Shown: positions 1-11,695 of the stretch, piece by piece | Layout: every line of letters begins with the position of its first letter | Numbering within the stretch: the first letter of the stretch is position 1 | From: Trichoplusia ni | Lineage: Eukaryota; Arthropoda; Insecta; Lepidoptera; Noctuidae | DNA: 64,000 bases | NCBI RefSeq assembly: GCF_003590095.1 | Contig: NC_039481.1 | Coordinates: 1 to 64,000, forward strand | Direction of reading: 5' to 3' | Made by a program: the position numbers and the translations under genes | Notes under the pieces: model-generated | Databases searched by the model: none | The model's input: only the letters and a program-made list of their open reading frames with translations | Told to the model about the DNA's origin: nothing

Positions 1-2047
1 ATCTGTGCGAAGTTTCAACGTTAAGTGCGGTGAGAGATTCGACTTGAACAAGTTTCGAAATCTTTTGTCAAGTTCACGTGACGTCGTGGTGGGGATGAAT
101 TTTTAATTCGACGTCGATTTTTTGAGGGCTCAAGTTTAGTGTTTTGATTTTTATTACCGTGAAAGGGGAGGTTAATATTCTCTGAAAAAGTTATAAAGAT
201 TGAAAAAAAGAAGATTTTTTAAATAATGGGTTGTTTTTTTTCAGCGGGTATTTTGCTTGACTTATTATTGCTAGTCAAATAAGGTTTGTACAGCTCAGTC
301 CAAATACTGCCTTTATCTTCACCCTAAAAGCAGTATTAAAATTTACAAAAATAAAGAACCAACACTGAAATGTTCTGTTTGTTCACCGCAGTAAATATGC
401 ATCGTAAACTGCAAGAAATTCTAGAGCAAGGCAAAAAATATTAAACGAAATAAAGATAAAACATCCGAGAAAGCCAAATCATATTTATTATTTTTCATAA
501 AGCCTCATTTACAAGTTCCACACGATTTACCTAAATCCGCAGCGCTAGCAAAAAAATCACGTTTCGATCCCAGAAAAGTAAAACAGGAACATTACTCCAT
601 TGTAGAAGTAAGTTGTTCGCATGCAAAACATTTTTTTGTAAGCATTCAGGTGCGACATCCCATGTGGATGATTTTTATGCCTCATCGGGGTCCCAGTCGC
701 GAGGGATCGCGATGTCGGAAGTTTGGCTTCCTTTGAAACAAGGATAAAGATACGGTATAGTACATCTGGGTGGATGGATCTAAGTCTGAGATTTTATTTA
801 AGAGAATATTCGAATGTTGAAAGGTAGTGCTTTGGACTAAAATGATGTAAGCACTTGTTTGTCGTGAACGTCTTTACATCAATGTAAATTAAACAATCTC
901 GCATACTCTGCAATAGAGCAAGAAAAATCAGTTTATAGTGGCCGCTAAAGGCTTAGTGTTTGCGACCTCAAATCTTTTCATAAGAATAACTTTTGCAAGT
1001 GCATCAAAACCATTTTTGTTCTTTTTTTTTTGATGCCTTCATGAACTATATCATGAATGCATGTCATATGCATGTGATTTGATTGAATATAAACCTACGC
1101 TACAGTAATTATATGTTATTAAGAATAGCAGGATATTAAAAAAATCAATACCCAAAACAAACACAGCTCATCAATTAAAAAGCATATGAAAAAGAAACTG
1201 GACCAAAAATTCCTTCCAAAAAAATATGCAAGAAATCCCCTTTTATCTTCAAAAAGATTTTCCAATACACATTTTGTTCTCCCCATCCAATTAGCACGAC
1301 ATTGCACCCTGGGGGTCTTACAGACTTATTTATCCGGAGGTAAATAATCCAATCGCTGGATACCGTTTCAATCGGTCGACTTTGAATCAATGAATGTAAA
1401 TACCTGTTCGGAGTCTTTAAGCAGATTAAACGCTTTTGTGATTGGGACGTACTAATTTGTTAGGTTGTGCCTGATAGTGATGTTTGTGCGCCTGCTGACC
1501 TCTAATTCTGTGGACGGTTCTGAAAGTGAAATTGGTGGAACGATTCAGAGGTGTTTCGGTCAGGTTTTCGTTTCATTTAATGTTAATTTGGAGGAACTTA
1601 CTTTAATCGTATTTCAGATGAGATCTAGTTTTAAGCGTTTATTATTTTTGCTTTTTGTTTGAGACTGTATCATAACCTAATTAGAGATGTGGCAATCATT
1701 GAACTGATCACAATTTGCTCGTAATTAAAAACCTAAACACAAGAGCAGTATGAAAATACCTTATTTAGAACGTTTCCCGAATTGACCCTTCAAGGTCCAC
1801 TTACTGTCAACGTATTACATTCTGAATCGGCAATCAAACGGAACTAACGAAAGAAAGCACTTCTCGTTTTCCATCCGGCTTCGTCCAAAATATTCCAAGC
1901 ATGTTCTTTGTGAATTGGTAACATTTGCTCTGTTGATCACGTATCCTAGATATTTTCTAGAACTTACAGCGATTATGAGGACACTATGCACTAGTACTTG
2001 TTTGTACGATTTCTGTTCCAGTCTGTTGTAACCTATTTGCTATAACA
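1..2047. other. Non-coding stretch, no gene recognised
   Basis: AT-rich sequence with only short chance open frames on both strands. The first 130 bases are somewhat richer in CpG and include a CACGTG E-box at 75-80 joined to an ACGTCGT motif. They could be the tail of a regulatory or untranslated segment cut by the window edge, but nothing in the window confirms that. No repeat family was recognised before 2048. Confidence 0.5.
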
Positions 2048-2270
2048 CTAGTTAATGCTCGCGGTTTCGCCCGACTGGATATCGGTTATCACTGCAAAAA
2101 CTTTAGCTTTCCATAATGAATTCTGATAGTAGTCTATGTGTTAATCCAAGGTGTGAGCTGCCTCTATATCAAATTGCATCGAAATCAGTCAAGGGATTTG
2201 TGCTCGAAGGTATAAAAAACATACACATAAACACACTTACATATTTTTGCATTTATAGTAAAAGTGTGAT
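2048..2270 (-). mobile_element. Non-autonomous Helitron-like element, diverged
   Basis: Read on the minus strand, the element ends in CTAG (2048-2051) after a GC-rich subterminal stretch (GGGCGAAACCGCGAGC), the usual 3' signature of lepidopteran non-autonomous Helitrons. The body carries the family's recognisable phrase about 'cctatgtgttaatcc' (near 2130-2147) and the 5' side has a degraded form of the ACTAATATTATAAATGC start (about 2245-2270). The 5' TC terminus is no longer clear. It has no coding capacity: the 87-codon open frame beginning at 2116 lies mostly inside the element and is a by-product. The family is assigned from pattern memory; the orientation follows from the ends. Confidence 0.65.
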
Positions 2271-3329
2271 GAACTGTTGTAAATTAGAAACAAATTCTTA
2301 TAAGTATGTGGTAACTGTCATATTTTACTGTTATATCACATATGATTTAATCATAATACCAGCTCGTGACTGTTACTAAGGCTAAAGTATGTTATGCAAA
2401 GAAAGAACAAACAGTGGCACCACTACAGCTCCCCGCGGATTGACGATCAACCGTACTAGATAAAATATTTTATGACCATGTAAAACATTCCTGCCACAAG
2501 CATCGGATACGAAATAGAATATTTGAGTTAAAATAAAATATTGTATTCATAGAGAAATAAAACCAAACCATAAAATTCTCCGTCCTTCAGAAATTTTTGA
2601 AGCTTATTATCAAACCAAGATATGAAATATTCTAAGTGAAAATATAAGTTAACTGTTCGGTAAATGAAAACTTAATAGTCCCGGTCTCTCTGCGGATTCA
2701 ATTAGAGCTTCGTTCAGGGTGCGACTGGAGTCGGTTTCAACCGGCTATGGCCGGTGTAAGGCGGAAATATCTGGATATACCCAGATATTTCCAGAAATTT
2801 TACTCCGCGTGCGAGTTAATTTCATTCGGTGCACAGAAAACTGTGGACGTTATGCTGCAACCGTTTTTGTTAATATTTTTTGGAATTTATTTTCTTAAAT
2901 ATTTCGACGAAATAGTTTCTGCTTTTCTAGATGGTCCTTATGTTATTTATTCATTCTGCGAAGTGCTGTGTTTTTAATGTTGTTTTTGGAAACAAGAGAG
3001 TGTCATTTGATTTTAACAACTGGCGTCTATTTATAGAGTGTTTCAACGACGAAGGTCCGACAACACATGTTGACTCGACAGGACAAGTTAACGCGTGGCT
3101 ATAGGGATGTGACCTACAGGGATGGGGCGTTCAATATCTAAAACGAAGATATTATTAATCGTTTTGGAGTAAGTTGTAAAAGAGGTTTTATTTCTCGTGC
3201 TAGTATAGGTAGTGTCGTTACTACTTGATTAGAAGTAAATGTTTTATTGTATAAGGCCAACAAATATTTTGTGTGAACTTATTACAAAAACACCAGCATT
3301 TCACCACAACCATTTCAGCTACACAGATG
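2271..3329. other. Non-coding stretch, nothing specific seen
   Basis: AT-rich DNA without a recognisable gene, RNA or repeat boundary. A slightly GC-richer patch at 3040-3130 contains several CpG dinucleotides but no clear motif arrangement. The 76-codon open frame at 2747-2977 has no features of a known protein. Confidence 0.5.
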
Positions 3330-3400
3330 CTTATATCCCACTGCAGGGCAAAGACATTTCCCAAGCCTGTTCACGATTCTTTATCCTAGGCCACATGGAG
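3330..3400 (+). repeat. Remnant of a LINE-associated lepidopteran repeat
   Basis: The phrase CCCACTGCAGGGCAAAGAC followed by TTTCCCAAGCC is a degraded version of the 'cccactgctgggcaaaggcctcccc' motif that is dispersed through lepidopteran genomes and often marks 3' portions of RTE-type LINEs. Flanks do not show element ends, so only the core is delimited. About 300 bp downstream (3700-3725) a short segment resembles part of the repeat at 9289-9530. Confidence 0.4.
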
Positions 3401-3699
3401 CCAGCCAACTTTTGATCGAAACATGATGAATGCTATCGTATAAACAAACGTTGCCCATGAACTTGCTGCTAATTAATTAAGTCACTGTCTATCTAATTAA
3501 CTGAATGCAAAACAAGGTGAATAGTTCAATATGCATCTTATTAAAATAATAAGGACATTATTAACTGATACGAGTTTTGTGGCTGTAAGCTAAAGCAGCT
3601 TGCGAGGATGGTACGGTCATCAGCACTAGCTGGTTAACACAATCTGAGTGACAAAGTGACAATATTTTTTAAAGATCAATACTTTGTGTGCGTCGGTAT

Positions 3700-3725
3700 C
3701 AAACCTGCACCTTGTGCATATAAAT
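3700..3725 (+). repeat. Short block shared with the repeat near 9.5 kb
   Basis: This block reads 'atcaaacctgcaccttgtgcataTaaatc' in form and matches, with few differences, the block at about 9498-9528. Both contain AACCTGCACCT followed by GCATA and AAATC. The match supports a dispersed repeat copy, but its ends are unclear. Confidence 0.35.
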
Positions 3726-4019
3726 CCGTATTTAGAAATGAATGATTCTGCTTTTACATTAAAAGTACATTCTGCAGTACATCCAAAAACATCGGGATTC
3801 AAACCATTGACAACACCAAGCTTTGAAGCAACAAAAATATAATGAGACACTTACATTTTAATTAAAAAACGTTTTCACAAAACTCCAAAAAAAAAAACGG
3901 TTTTAATCAAACAACCTTTTTGTTAAAGAACTCAGCCATTACGAAAATCGCTGCGTTCATCAAACACAAGAGTTGAAACTTTTCTATATTCGAGTTGTGT
4001 TTATGTTGGCAGGTAGAGA

Positions 4020-4225
4020 AAACCGGATTTCCGGTAGCGGAAGTTCGCAATGCGGGCGGGTACATAAAAGAATGAGCCAATTGGGGATGTTACCGTGAAC
4101 GCTGTAGTTATGTTGTCTTACAGATATATGTGCTATCGAAGCGACCGTAATGGAGGGTAGATGTGGAGTGAAGGTCACGTGAGCGTAGTAAAAGATGAGC
4201 GTGTTGGGATTTGAAGGTCAGATTT
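4020..4225. promoter_or_regulatory. Candidate cis-regulatory cluster (ETS and nuclear-receptor half-sites)
   Basis: A GC-richer 200-bp block contains an inverted ETS-like pair, ACCGGATTTCCGGT (4022-4035), then AGCGGAAGT (4036-4044). It also has two same-orientation AAGGTCA half-sites (4171-4177 and 4214-4220), the first running into CACGTG. AAGGTCA is the core recognised by FTZ-F1/ERR-type receptors. This is motif clustering only; function is inferred and binding is untested. The minus-strand 64-codon frame over it (3984-4178) shows no protein family. Confidence 0.3.
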
Positions 4226-7200
4226 CAAGTGCCTTTGAAGATATCTCATTAACAAATCAGTAACAGTTTTAAAACATTAAATCTATTGTTAAAATTATAT
4301 TTACAATAACCTTCTCTACTACAGCGGAAAGTTTGTTTTTTGTTGAACGAGAGATGATTTTGAATTTAGTTTTGTGACTCTCTAAGCTCACATAGGTCTT
4401 CAGTGAAGTAATTAAAATGCAATGTCCAACATTTTAAATTATATTAGTTTCAAGCCGCTCTCAAAGTCCATGTTATAATTTTCAAAATCGGTCAAAAAAT
4501 GTTTTTGCCAGTGTTACATATTTTAATAGAGGCTAACCTGGGAACGAATGGAATAATTTTATCTACCAACGCATTTGTTTTTGATCAGTTATTACAATGC
4601 GTTTTACAAATTAAAAATATGAAGTTCGTATTTTTTGTCGGTTACAGTTATTTGATTAACTTTTTATCCGCCTTTTTTATTTTTGGTATCATTCAGTGCT
4701 GTTTGCCAGTGTTTTGAAGTTGAAATTGTGTGTATATGACTATTGTTTTTGTAAAGTGTTATTAGGAATCGATATTTATGATTTTTGATATGGTTTTATA
4801 TGTACAGGGGCATCCTGACTCGGTTTAAACATTTTTCGATTGAATGCTCGCCTTATGCGGGGATTAAACTAACGGCAAGTACCGAAAAATGGTCATCACG
4901 TGGTGAATCACACTCGTCTATATTTACAGACTTGTCAGTTGAAGCTGGAAATCATCATCAGTGGCCTCTAATATCTAGGACAGATGATTAAAACTTGGCT
5001 AATGACTAACAAGACCTATACAGATACAGACTACAAATTGTGTTGTTAATGACGTTAGATGTCACCAAAATCCGGACAACAGTGCAAGTGTTGCTACATT
5101 ATGATTATTATCAAGTAAAAAAGGCATTTTTTAACATGACTCTCCACAGTACACATTTTCCAAAAAGCTTACATAATTTCACCCACAACATGCCCTAAGA
5201 TTGGCGGTTTGGTGACACTTCACTGTATCATCAAATACTACCCACTTAGACTGTGTTTGTTCAGATAAACGAATGTGTGACGTATCGCCGTAGAGGATCG
5301 ACTGCCCAAGTTCCTACAAATTCTTTGGACCCTAAATAAATATTGGAAACTATGTTTGCGGAGTCCCCGAGTGTTGGATAGCTTAGCTTTGTATTTGCTC
5401 TGACTTTGTAATTGACGATTGGGTCGGCGTGTCATTTTCTTGTTCGATAGGTAAGTTTGATTGTAATACTCCATCACATTAAACATTCATCGATGTAAAT
5501 ATACAAAGCAATCGATGAAGTGACAGTACCTATCGGTTGTCACATTGTTAAAACTTTGCGTTTAAATATTAAGAGAAGGTTTTCCTATTAATTTTGATCA
5601 TTAAAAAGAATTCATCTCTTACACATTTTCATTTCTTGGCTTAATTTTGTTTTTGAAAATAAATTATGGCTTTATTGAACGGATTCGTTTTTATCCATTC
5701 AGATCAGTGTTACTTTTGAATTTCATGAAAAAATGCTTTTGGCAAATAAGCTCGTACGACAACCATTTAAAATCGCTGTCCAAGAAAATTGGTATCAAAG
5801 AAATCAATCGAAATCTAAAAGTTCCATTAAATTAAGATTTTGCTAAATCGCCATTGCTTCTTAAACTATTCCTCTCACAATCCACTTTACAATATCACTG
5901 TTTACATCCCTTTTTATTGCCATAGGTAAGAAAGAGACGGTGTCGCCGTTCAATAATAAGGAGTATCCTCGTGAACCCAAGTTTCCAAAATGGGATTTGT
6001 CTTTTGAGATTTTGTGAAAGTGCTGACTAAACGTTTGTCATCACCAAAGACGGATGGAAAGTTTCTTCGCTGATCCAGATTTGGACATGTTAATGCTGAT
6101 CTGAAAGGATTATGATTAACTGTCTTCATTATAATTAAATTTGTGTGTTTTACAGAATTCGGTAATATTGTTTTATAGTACGGTATGTCCTTGAATTGTT
6201 GGTTTAGAAGTTTTTTGAATCGATGTTGTTCTTGACATTAGGAGGCAGTTTTTTGTATTCGAATGACTCTTGAACGTATTCAAAACTTTCTAGGAATCAA
6301 GGAATATTCGGGCCATTGTGTTTTGCGAATTCGGAATTTCCGAGTCTTTTTAGAGAATTTTTTTTTTGTTAATTATACTGAAAATAAAAATATCAATGTT
6401 TATACGTTAACTAGATCGTTAAAAGACTCTTCCCACATAGAGAAAAACAGAGAATTAATAAATTCATAATATTTCAGACGATCTTAACTAGAACCTAACC
6501 TAAATAATTCTTACCTACTAAAACATTTTCACAGAAACGACCAAAAAAACGAAAAAAAACCTGCACCCATAACAATGACTCAAAAATTTCCCAAATTACT
6601 AGACTCCAAACCAACTGAACATCTAAAACGGTGCGTAATTATTTTATTTACGCGTTAAAAACGGACCAAGGCCGTTGTTTATTGTGCCACAAAAAAAAAA
6701 AAAAACTCCAAAAGCCAACGTTGATAAACCTTAGTAATTAGACGAAGCTCGTAAAAGTTTAACAGTAAATTGAGCTTAATATAATTCAGTTATCTCACCA
6801 TTAGAGGTAGCGACGTAATTTGTCGGGAGAGTTTGCGACTGATGACGTTTTCATAGTTCGAATGGATATTGCTGTGTCCGTCAACTTTGTGGAATGTAGT
6901 TAATATGATCACGTGTTAGACCAAAACTGTTCCTAGGGTACTATGGGATAGGGTGCATAATCCGGAATTTTAGACTCTTGATTTTATATAAAAGGATACA
7001 TTTAAATAAAAAGGATATACCGTGATGGGTTACATAACTTGGTATTCAGTCAACGATAGATTTGTTCTTTGTCTGTTGCCTGCATGGATCACTACAAATA
7101 TTTTATGATGTTACGGTTTGAGGTACCTCCTAACTCTTTCTTATTGACAATCTATGGAAATCTTCTAAATATAATTTGAAAAAAAAACTGCATCCAACAG

Positions 7201-7639
7201 TGCCATAGACATACACGCAGTTTACTAAACTTAAAACACCCATCTCTTAATACTTCCAGGTCAATCCTAAAACAATAAATATTTCCCAATACGATGATTA
7301 TTTATTAGATTTTTATTCTTCAATACACCGCTAAGTTCATCAGTGTAAAATGAAGTGAGGTATTTAATTTTACACTGAAAATCTAACATATGCAATTGCC
7401 AAAGTTGACAGCCCAACAAAATCACAAAATGTTTTTATATCGACACCGTGAGACCGAAACACAGATATTTATATTCACAAAGCCTTTGAGCTATGAATAT
7501 TTTAATTTCCGGCCCGCCCGTCATTGAGATTAAGAAGATTTCAGTTTGGAATACTTTATTAACTGTTCACCCTGCACCGGTGTGATTGTATCGCTTCTTT
7601 TTTGTGTTATTTTTAGTAATATGTTTGAGTTTGATTATA
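4226..7639. other. Non-coding stretch with weak exon-like signals
   Basis: No gene recognised. Two places show splice-like punctuation without convincing coding content. Around 4806-4990 an AG acceptor-like site precedes a more balanced-composition open frame ending in TAA. Around 5264-5449 a TTTGTTCAG acceptor-like site and a strong GATAG/GTAAGT donor-like site bracket about 185 bp, but the + frames across it contain stops. A run of 15 A lies at 6691-6705. Either segment could be a non-coding exon, or chance. Confidence 0.4.
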
Positions 7640-7835
7640 TTGGCATGAGTTTAAAATGTGGCAGCTATTGCTTCGGTCCAAGAAGAGATGCTGGGCTCCA
7701 TTGAAACATTTGAAACTACAACAAGAGCTTGTTCAAGGTAGCGCGGTTATGGAAATAACGAAAGAATTTGGAGGCTTTGCAATGGGAAGCTACAGGTTAG
7801 AAATAGGTTCTAAATCTTGCTTCGTTAAACTATAT
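7640..7835 (+). other. Exon-like or element-derived segment beside the LTR
   Basis: This stretch differs in composition from its surroundings and is open in more than one + frame. One frame is open from 7656 into the LTR boundary (62 codons). Another reads AAIASVQEEMLGSIETF and is open until a stop at about 7740, just where a weak GT donor could sit. No protein family was recognised. It could be a fragment of an older transposon, a pseudogene piece, or chance. It directly abuts the target-site duplication of the solo LTR. Confidence 0.2.
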
Positions 7836-8345
7836 GTCTTGTAACGGTGAGGGCCGCACAGGTAGGCTGTGCGGACCGATAACCAAAAAGGAAGATAAAA
7901 GAAACAGAGCTAGGTTGTACAGGTCTTATTGAGGCTAGGTCCGGCTAGGTCGCGGGTTTGTGGCACAGGTAATCCAGCTCTCGCTCGTGTATGAGTAAGG
8001 GGGTACCGTCCCTGGGGGTCCACGTAGGGTGCCCGGAGAGCTGGCTGAAGCTGCCCAAAGCTGGGGTCGCTGGCGTGTCAACGGCCGCGGCCACCAGTAG
8101 ATACGGAGCTGCCGGCTGGAGAGCGGAACCCGCAGGTTGAAGTGAGACGGTGCAACCCGTAGGGTGACCCCCAAGATTGGGGTATAATTACACCTTAGGA
8201 GTCGTGGCAGCAGCCGCCAGTTATGGCGATCGAGAGGGAAGGTCACGTAGCCTCTCACATTTTGACGTTTTGGCATTAGGGCGGACCACTGTCGCCGCGT
8301 ACATAGACAATTAGTAAGTTGGCCATTGACGCAACGTTACAGTCT
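7836..8345. mobile_element. Solo LTR (502 bp) with 4-bp target duplication
   Basis: A GC-rich block in an AT-rich background starts TGTAACG at 7840 and ends CGTTACA at 8341, giving TG...CA ends within a perfect 7-bp inverted terminal repeat. It is flanked on both sides by GTCT (7836-7839 and 8342-8345). These are the hallmarks of a long terminal repeat integrated with a 4-bp duplication, as in Ty3/gypsy-type elements. No internal gag-pol region or second LTR is present, so it is a solo LTR left by recombination. A perfect CCGCACAG/CTGTGCGG stem lies near 7853-7874. On the minus strand an AATAAG signal falls about 90 bases before the end, hinting that the element reads minus, but orientation is uncertain. 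A 113-codon minus-strand frame inside it has no recognised product. Confidence 0.8.
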
Positions 8346-8512
8346 TATATACTAAAATTAAAAAAGACGCAAATGAAAAGATCTTAAAATCGGCTAAATT
8401 TCTAAATGTTAAATTATACGCTTATAACAAGGCCGTCGATGAAAGAAAAATGTGAAATACGTAGTAAAAAGGTTTTTATAAAATGTCAAAAAGGTTGAAT
8501 GAGAATTTCTCG

Positions 8513-8587
8513 TGACGTCACTCCTTGCTTCAAATTTTTCCACAGATCACCGAGCATGTCTCCCTATTTAACCATTGTGTGACGTCA
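8513..8587. promoter_or_regulatory. Pair of perfect CRE palindromes
   Basis: Two exact TGACGTCA octamers occur 67 bp apart (8513-8520 and 8580-8587). TGACGTCA is the full-length site for CREB/ATF bZIP factors. Whether these are functional or come from an unrecognised short repeat cannot be told from the sequence. Confidence 0.4.
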
Positions 8588-8936
8588 GAAACCCTTTGAA
8601 CTTGAGTGAATCTATTAATTTTTAATAAATTTTTGTGAAGTTGTAGTCGTTCTTGTTGGGATAATCTTAAGATCTATTTAATCTTAATGATTTTAAAAGT
8701 AGTTTACCAACAGTTTCTTTTTGGAAGTATCAAAAGGCACATGCTATACCTATATACATATATAAAAAATCCGAAAAGTATAAAAGCGTGTCCAACATTA
8801 AAAAAAACACTCAAAATTCTCAAATAATCAAAATTAACACCTACCAGTTAACATAAATCAATAACCTCAATCTAACTGTTAACAAACACACAAGAGAAAT
8901 TCAATTACACCAACCCTTTAACCACACCATCAGTCG

Positions 8937-8950
8937 GTAACCATGGCAAC
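8937..8950. promoter_or_regulatory. RFX X-box motif
   Basis: GTAACCATGGCAAC matches the RFX-family X-box, GTNRCC-N(0-3)-RGYAAC, at every specified base with a 2-base spacer. RFX factors regulate ciliary and some neural genes in animals. No gene start is evident beside it, so it is a candidate distal site. Confidence 0.45.
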
Positions 8951-9288
8951 GTAACAAACCACCCAAATATGTTGACAAGGTCTTTACCTTCCCAACACGA
9001 AATTAATTAGGCATTCACAAGAACATTCAAAATTAAAATTGTTACTCCCCGAGTTGTTTAGAAGACAACAATTATCATTAAAATATGAAATTGGAGTAAA
9101 ACTTGGATCCACCCGTTTTGATTAAGTATTTTGTTAACTCCAAGGGAATTTATTCGGCGTTGACAAAATTAAATTTGTTGAAGTTAAAGGTTACACACAC
9201 AGGAATGTCGTACAATGTAATTAATTTCTGTAATATGTTTTTATAAGCTATGTTGCGTGATTGTCTTTGTGTCAATGTTTGATAAAGT

Positions 9289-9530
9289 AATACCAGCCCA
9301 CTGTTGGGCAGGACTCTTCCCGTATAGGGAAGGTTAAGCATTAATCAAGACACTAGTTTAATACGATTTCAGATTCCAATAATTCGTATCCAGGTTTCCT
9401 CACGCTGATTCCCTTCACCGTTCACCCTTCACCTGTAATATCTTAGTAAAAATAAGAAAGTAGTTTAAAAAACTCTCTTTGATACTTCCTGCGTTCACAT
9501 CGAACCTGCACCTCGAGCATACAAATCTAT
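9289..9530 (+). repeat. Lepidopteran interspersed repeat (LINE-associated), diverged
   Basis: The segment begins with 'taccagcccactgttgggcaggact' in form, passes through 'ttcagattccaat' and 'ccaggtttcctcacg', then 'cccttcaccgtt', in the order familiar from a very common lepidopteran repeat. It ends near a block shared with 3700-3725. It is degenerate, without clear termini or target duplication. The class (probably LINE-derived) is from pattern memory. Confidence 0.55.
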
Positions 9531-11575
9531 GAACGGAACCTGCACCCAAAACCACATTCTATTATGTCATCGTGTAATATACTTTTTGTTTCTCAGCCTA
9601 GATTTTCAAGCCAAACTATGGTTGATGTCTATTCTGACTGGATTTACTTGTACACCTAATTTTACATAGGGTTCTGCCTATCTAATCTTTACAGACATTT
9701 TAGGAGCCTATAGGGTCCTATGCTCTGGCTGGCAGTAGGAACTATACGAATGCCAATCTAGATTAACGTTTTAGAATATTTCTGTAAATATATTGAATTT
9801 CTGGCAATCGAACCACTCCCTAAAACCTGCATTAATAATTAAACAAAAAGTATAACGAAATGAACTTCTAAACGATTAATTACAATAATTTGAACTTAAC
9901 CTTAAATTACGATCATAAATAAATGTTGATTTAGCATTTAGTCGCACAAAATTAAATATTCAAATTCTTAAAACACTGCTCGGTAGATAAAATTTTACTG
10001 GAACAAAATTATAAAATTTTCTTCTTATTCACATTTTAAAACCATAATTTTAGGTGCTATCATAATATAACAGGTCGACTCAGAAGTTCCAAGACATGTT
10101 GTGCTAATGATATTTACTTTTATTATAATTGGTGAAAAAATAAATTGCAATTTAAAACATTTTTGTATTTTCAGCTCATTCTTATAAGTGTAAATAATTA
10201 ATAAAATAAGTTTTAATTTTATTTATAAGATTAACGGATATTTACAGATTGCGAAATGCAGTAACACTTCTGTTCTTATTTTATGTGTCACTTAAAATAT
10301 TTACGATTTTCGTAACTAATGGAAACTATAATTAATCTTATTCTACGCTTTATAGTTCTGGTGTTTACGCCTTTATAGAAGGCATGTATGGGTAGAACAT
10401 AGTGTTAAACATCATTTTTAATCGACTTTAAGAAGGAGGAGATTTCCAATTCGTCAATTTTTTTCTTTACCTGTAACCTCAGAACTTTAGACTAGGTGAA
10501 CCGATAATGTTGATCTTTTGTCATTCAAAGTGAAATAGTAGCCATTTCACCTAAAAAAATCCAAGCTCTGTAATGTTTTATTTGAAGTCCGTTGTATGTT
10601 TTTGTTATGAAAACAATACATTATATTCCTTTACACTAACATTTTCTCAATACAAAACTCCCCTACTCTCTATACACATATAGTACTGCTATAACAAGTG
10701 TTAGCTAACATTTAACTCGCTCCCGGATCCATTGTCGAATGTTCTTAATGTCGTTTAGTCATCGATTACGTTAAGTTTTTATAGACGTTGATAGATCGCC
10801 CCGAGCCGGGCATTCTGCTTTCACCGGTTATACCTATAGTGTATGAGGGTCAAGTTATAAGAGATTTCTATATAAATATAATATAATATTGTTTAACTTT
10901 CGCACAACGCAATCTAGACTCAAACTAAGCAAAGCTTGTATTATGACTACTAAAGAAAACTTAAAGAGGCTTATTAAAAAAATCTGGACATTTTCCGAGA
11001 TGTATAAAAAATTACTCGAAATATTATGTATTCGAACGTGTTTTCCATAATCGTTATACCTATTAACAAAACATAATGAAAATCTAACCACTACATATAC
11101 TATTTAACTTATCGCTACCACTTTCAACTTGGACCACATCACCTACTTTCATTGACCAAGTGTAAATATTGAGCTGAAACTTTTCTATTACTGCTGTTTG
11201 AGATTGGCTAGATAGATCCAGATATTTTGGCGTTTTGCTCCTCAATCAATATCATTTTTTTTCTTAGATTACGTAGAACACTATTTCATATATTATGTAT
11301 TGGATATTATTCTTCTGAAGAAAAACCTTTCATTTTCTGTTATTTCTAGATATTTATTTGATGGAATGCCTTGTTATGAATCGGTCTAGATAATGTTTCT
11401 GAAAGAAAAATATTAAGTATTCTTGTATATTTTTCTACAGATATTTATCATTTGGGTAACTGTTTTAGGATTGAATGATTTTATAAGAACGTGTTCAATG
11501 TCAATTGAAATATTGAAATTAGGTATTTTTACATTCTACGTAAAATAATATATGAAATGAACAAGAAAATATGTA
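9531..11575. other. Non-coding stretch, nothing specific seen
   Basis: Very AT-rich sequence without recognisable genes, RNAs or repeat boundaries. The only sizeable open frame (minus, 10855-11091) has composition expected from AT-rich DNA and no family features. Confidence 0.5.
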
Positions 11576-11695
11576 TCCTACTAATATTATAAACGCGAAA
11601 GTTTGTACGTGTGGATGTTTCTTACTCTTTAACGCAAAAGCCACATAACGGATTTAGACGAAACTTGATACACATAGTTTTTATTCCTTTTTTGT
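11576..11695 (+). mobile_element. Helitron-like element, 5' portion only
   Basis: It starts with TC directly after an A (11575) and continues CTACTAATATTATAAACGCG, then 'aaagtttgtacg'. This is the 5' end of the same non-autonomous Helitron family whose minus-strand copies lie at 2048-2270 and 13171-13388. The phrases 'cgcaaaagccac' and 'gacgaaacttgatacacatag' also fit the family. The GC-rich 3' hairpin and CTAG end were not found downstream, so the copy is truncated or rearranged after about 11695. Confidence 0.65.

Noticed and set aside
4806..4990. Terminal coding exon after an AG acceptor
   Set aside because: Weak polypyrimidine tract, unknown protein and no upstream partner exon; insufficient support.
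5264..5449. Internal exon suggested by TTTGTTCAG acceptor and GATAG/GTAAGT donor
   Set aside because: All + frames across the interval contain stops, so it is not an internal coding exon; a non-coding exon cannot be excluded.
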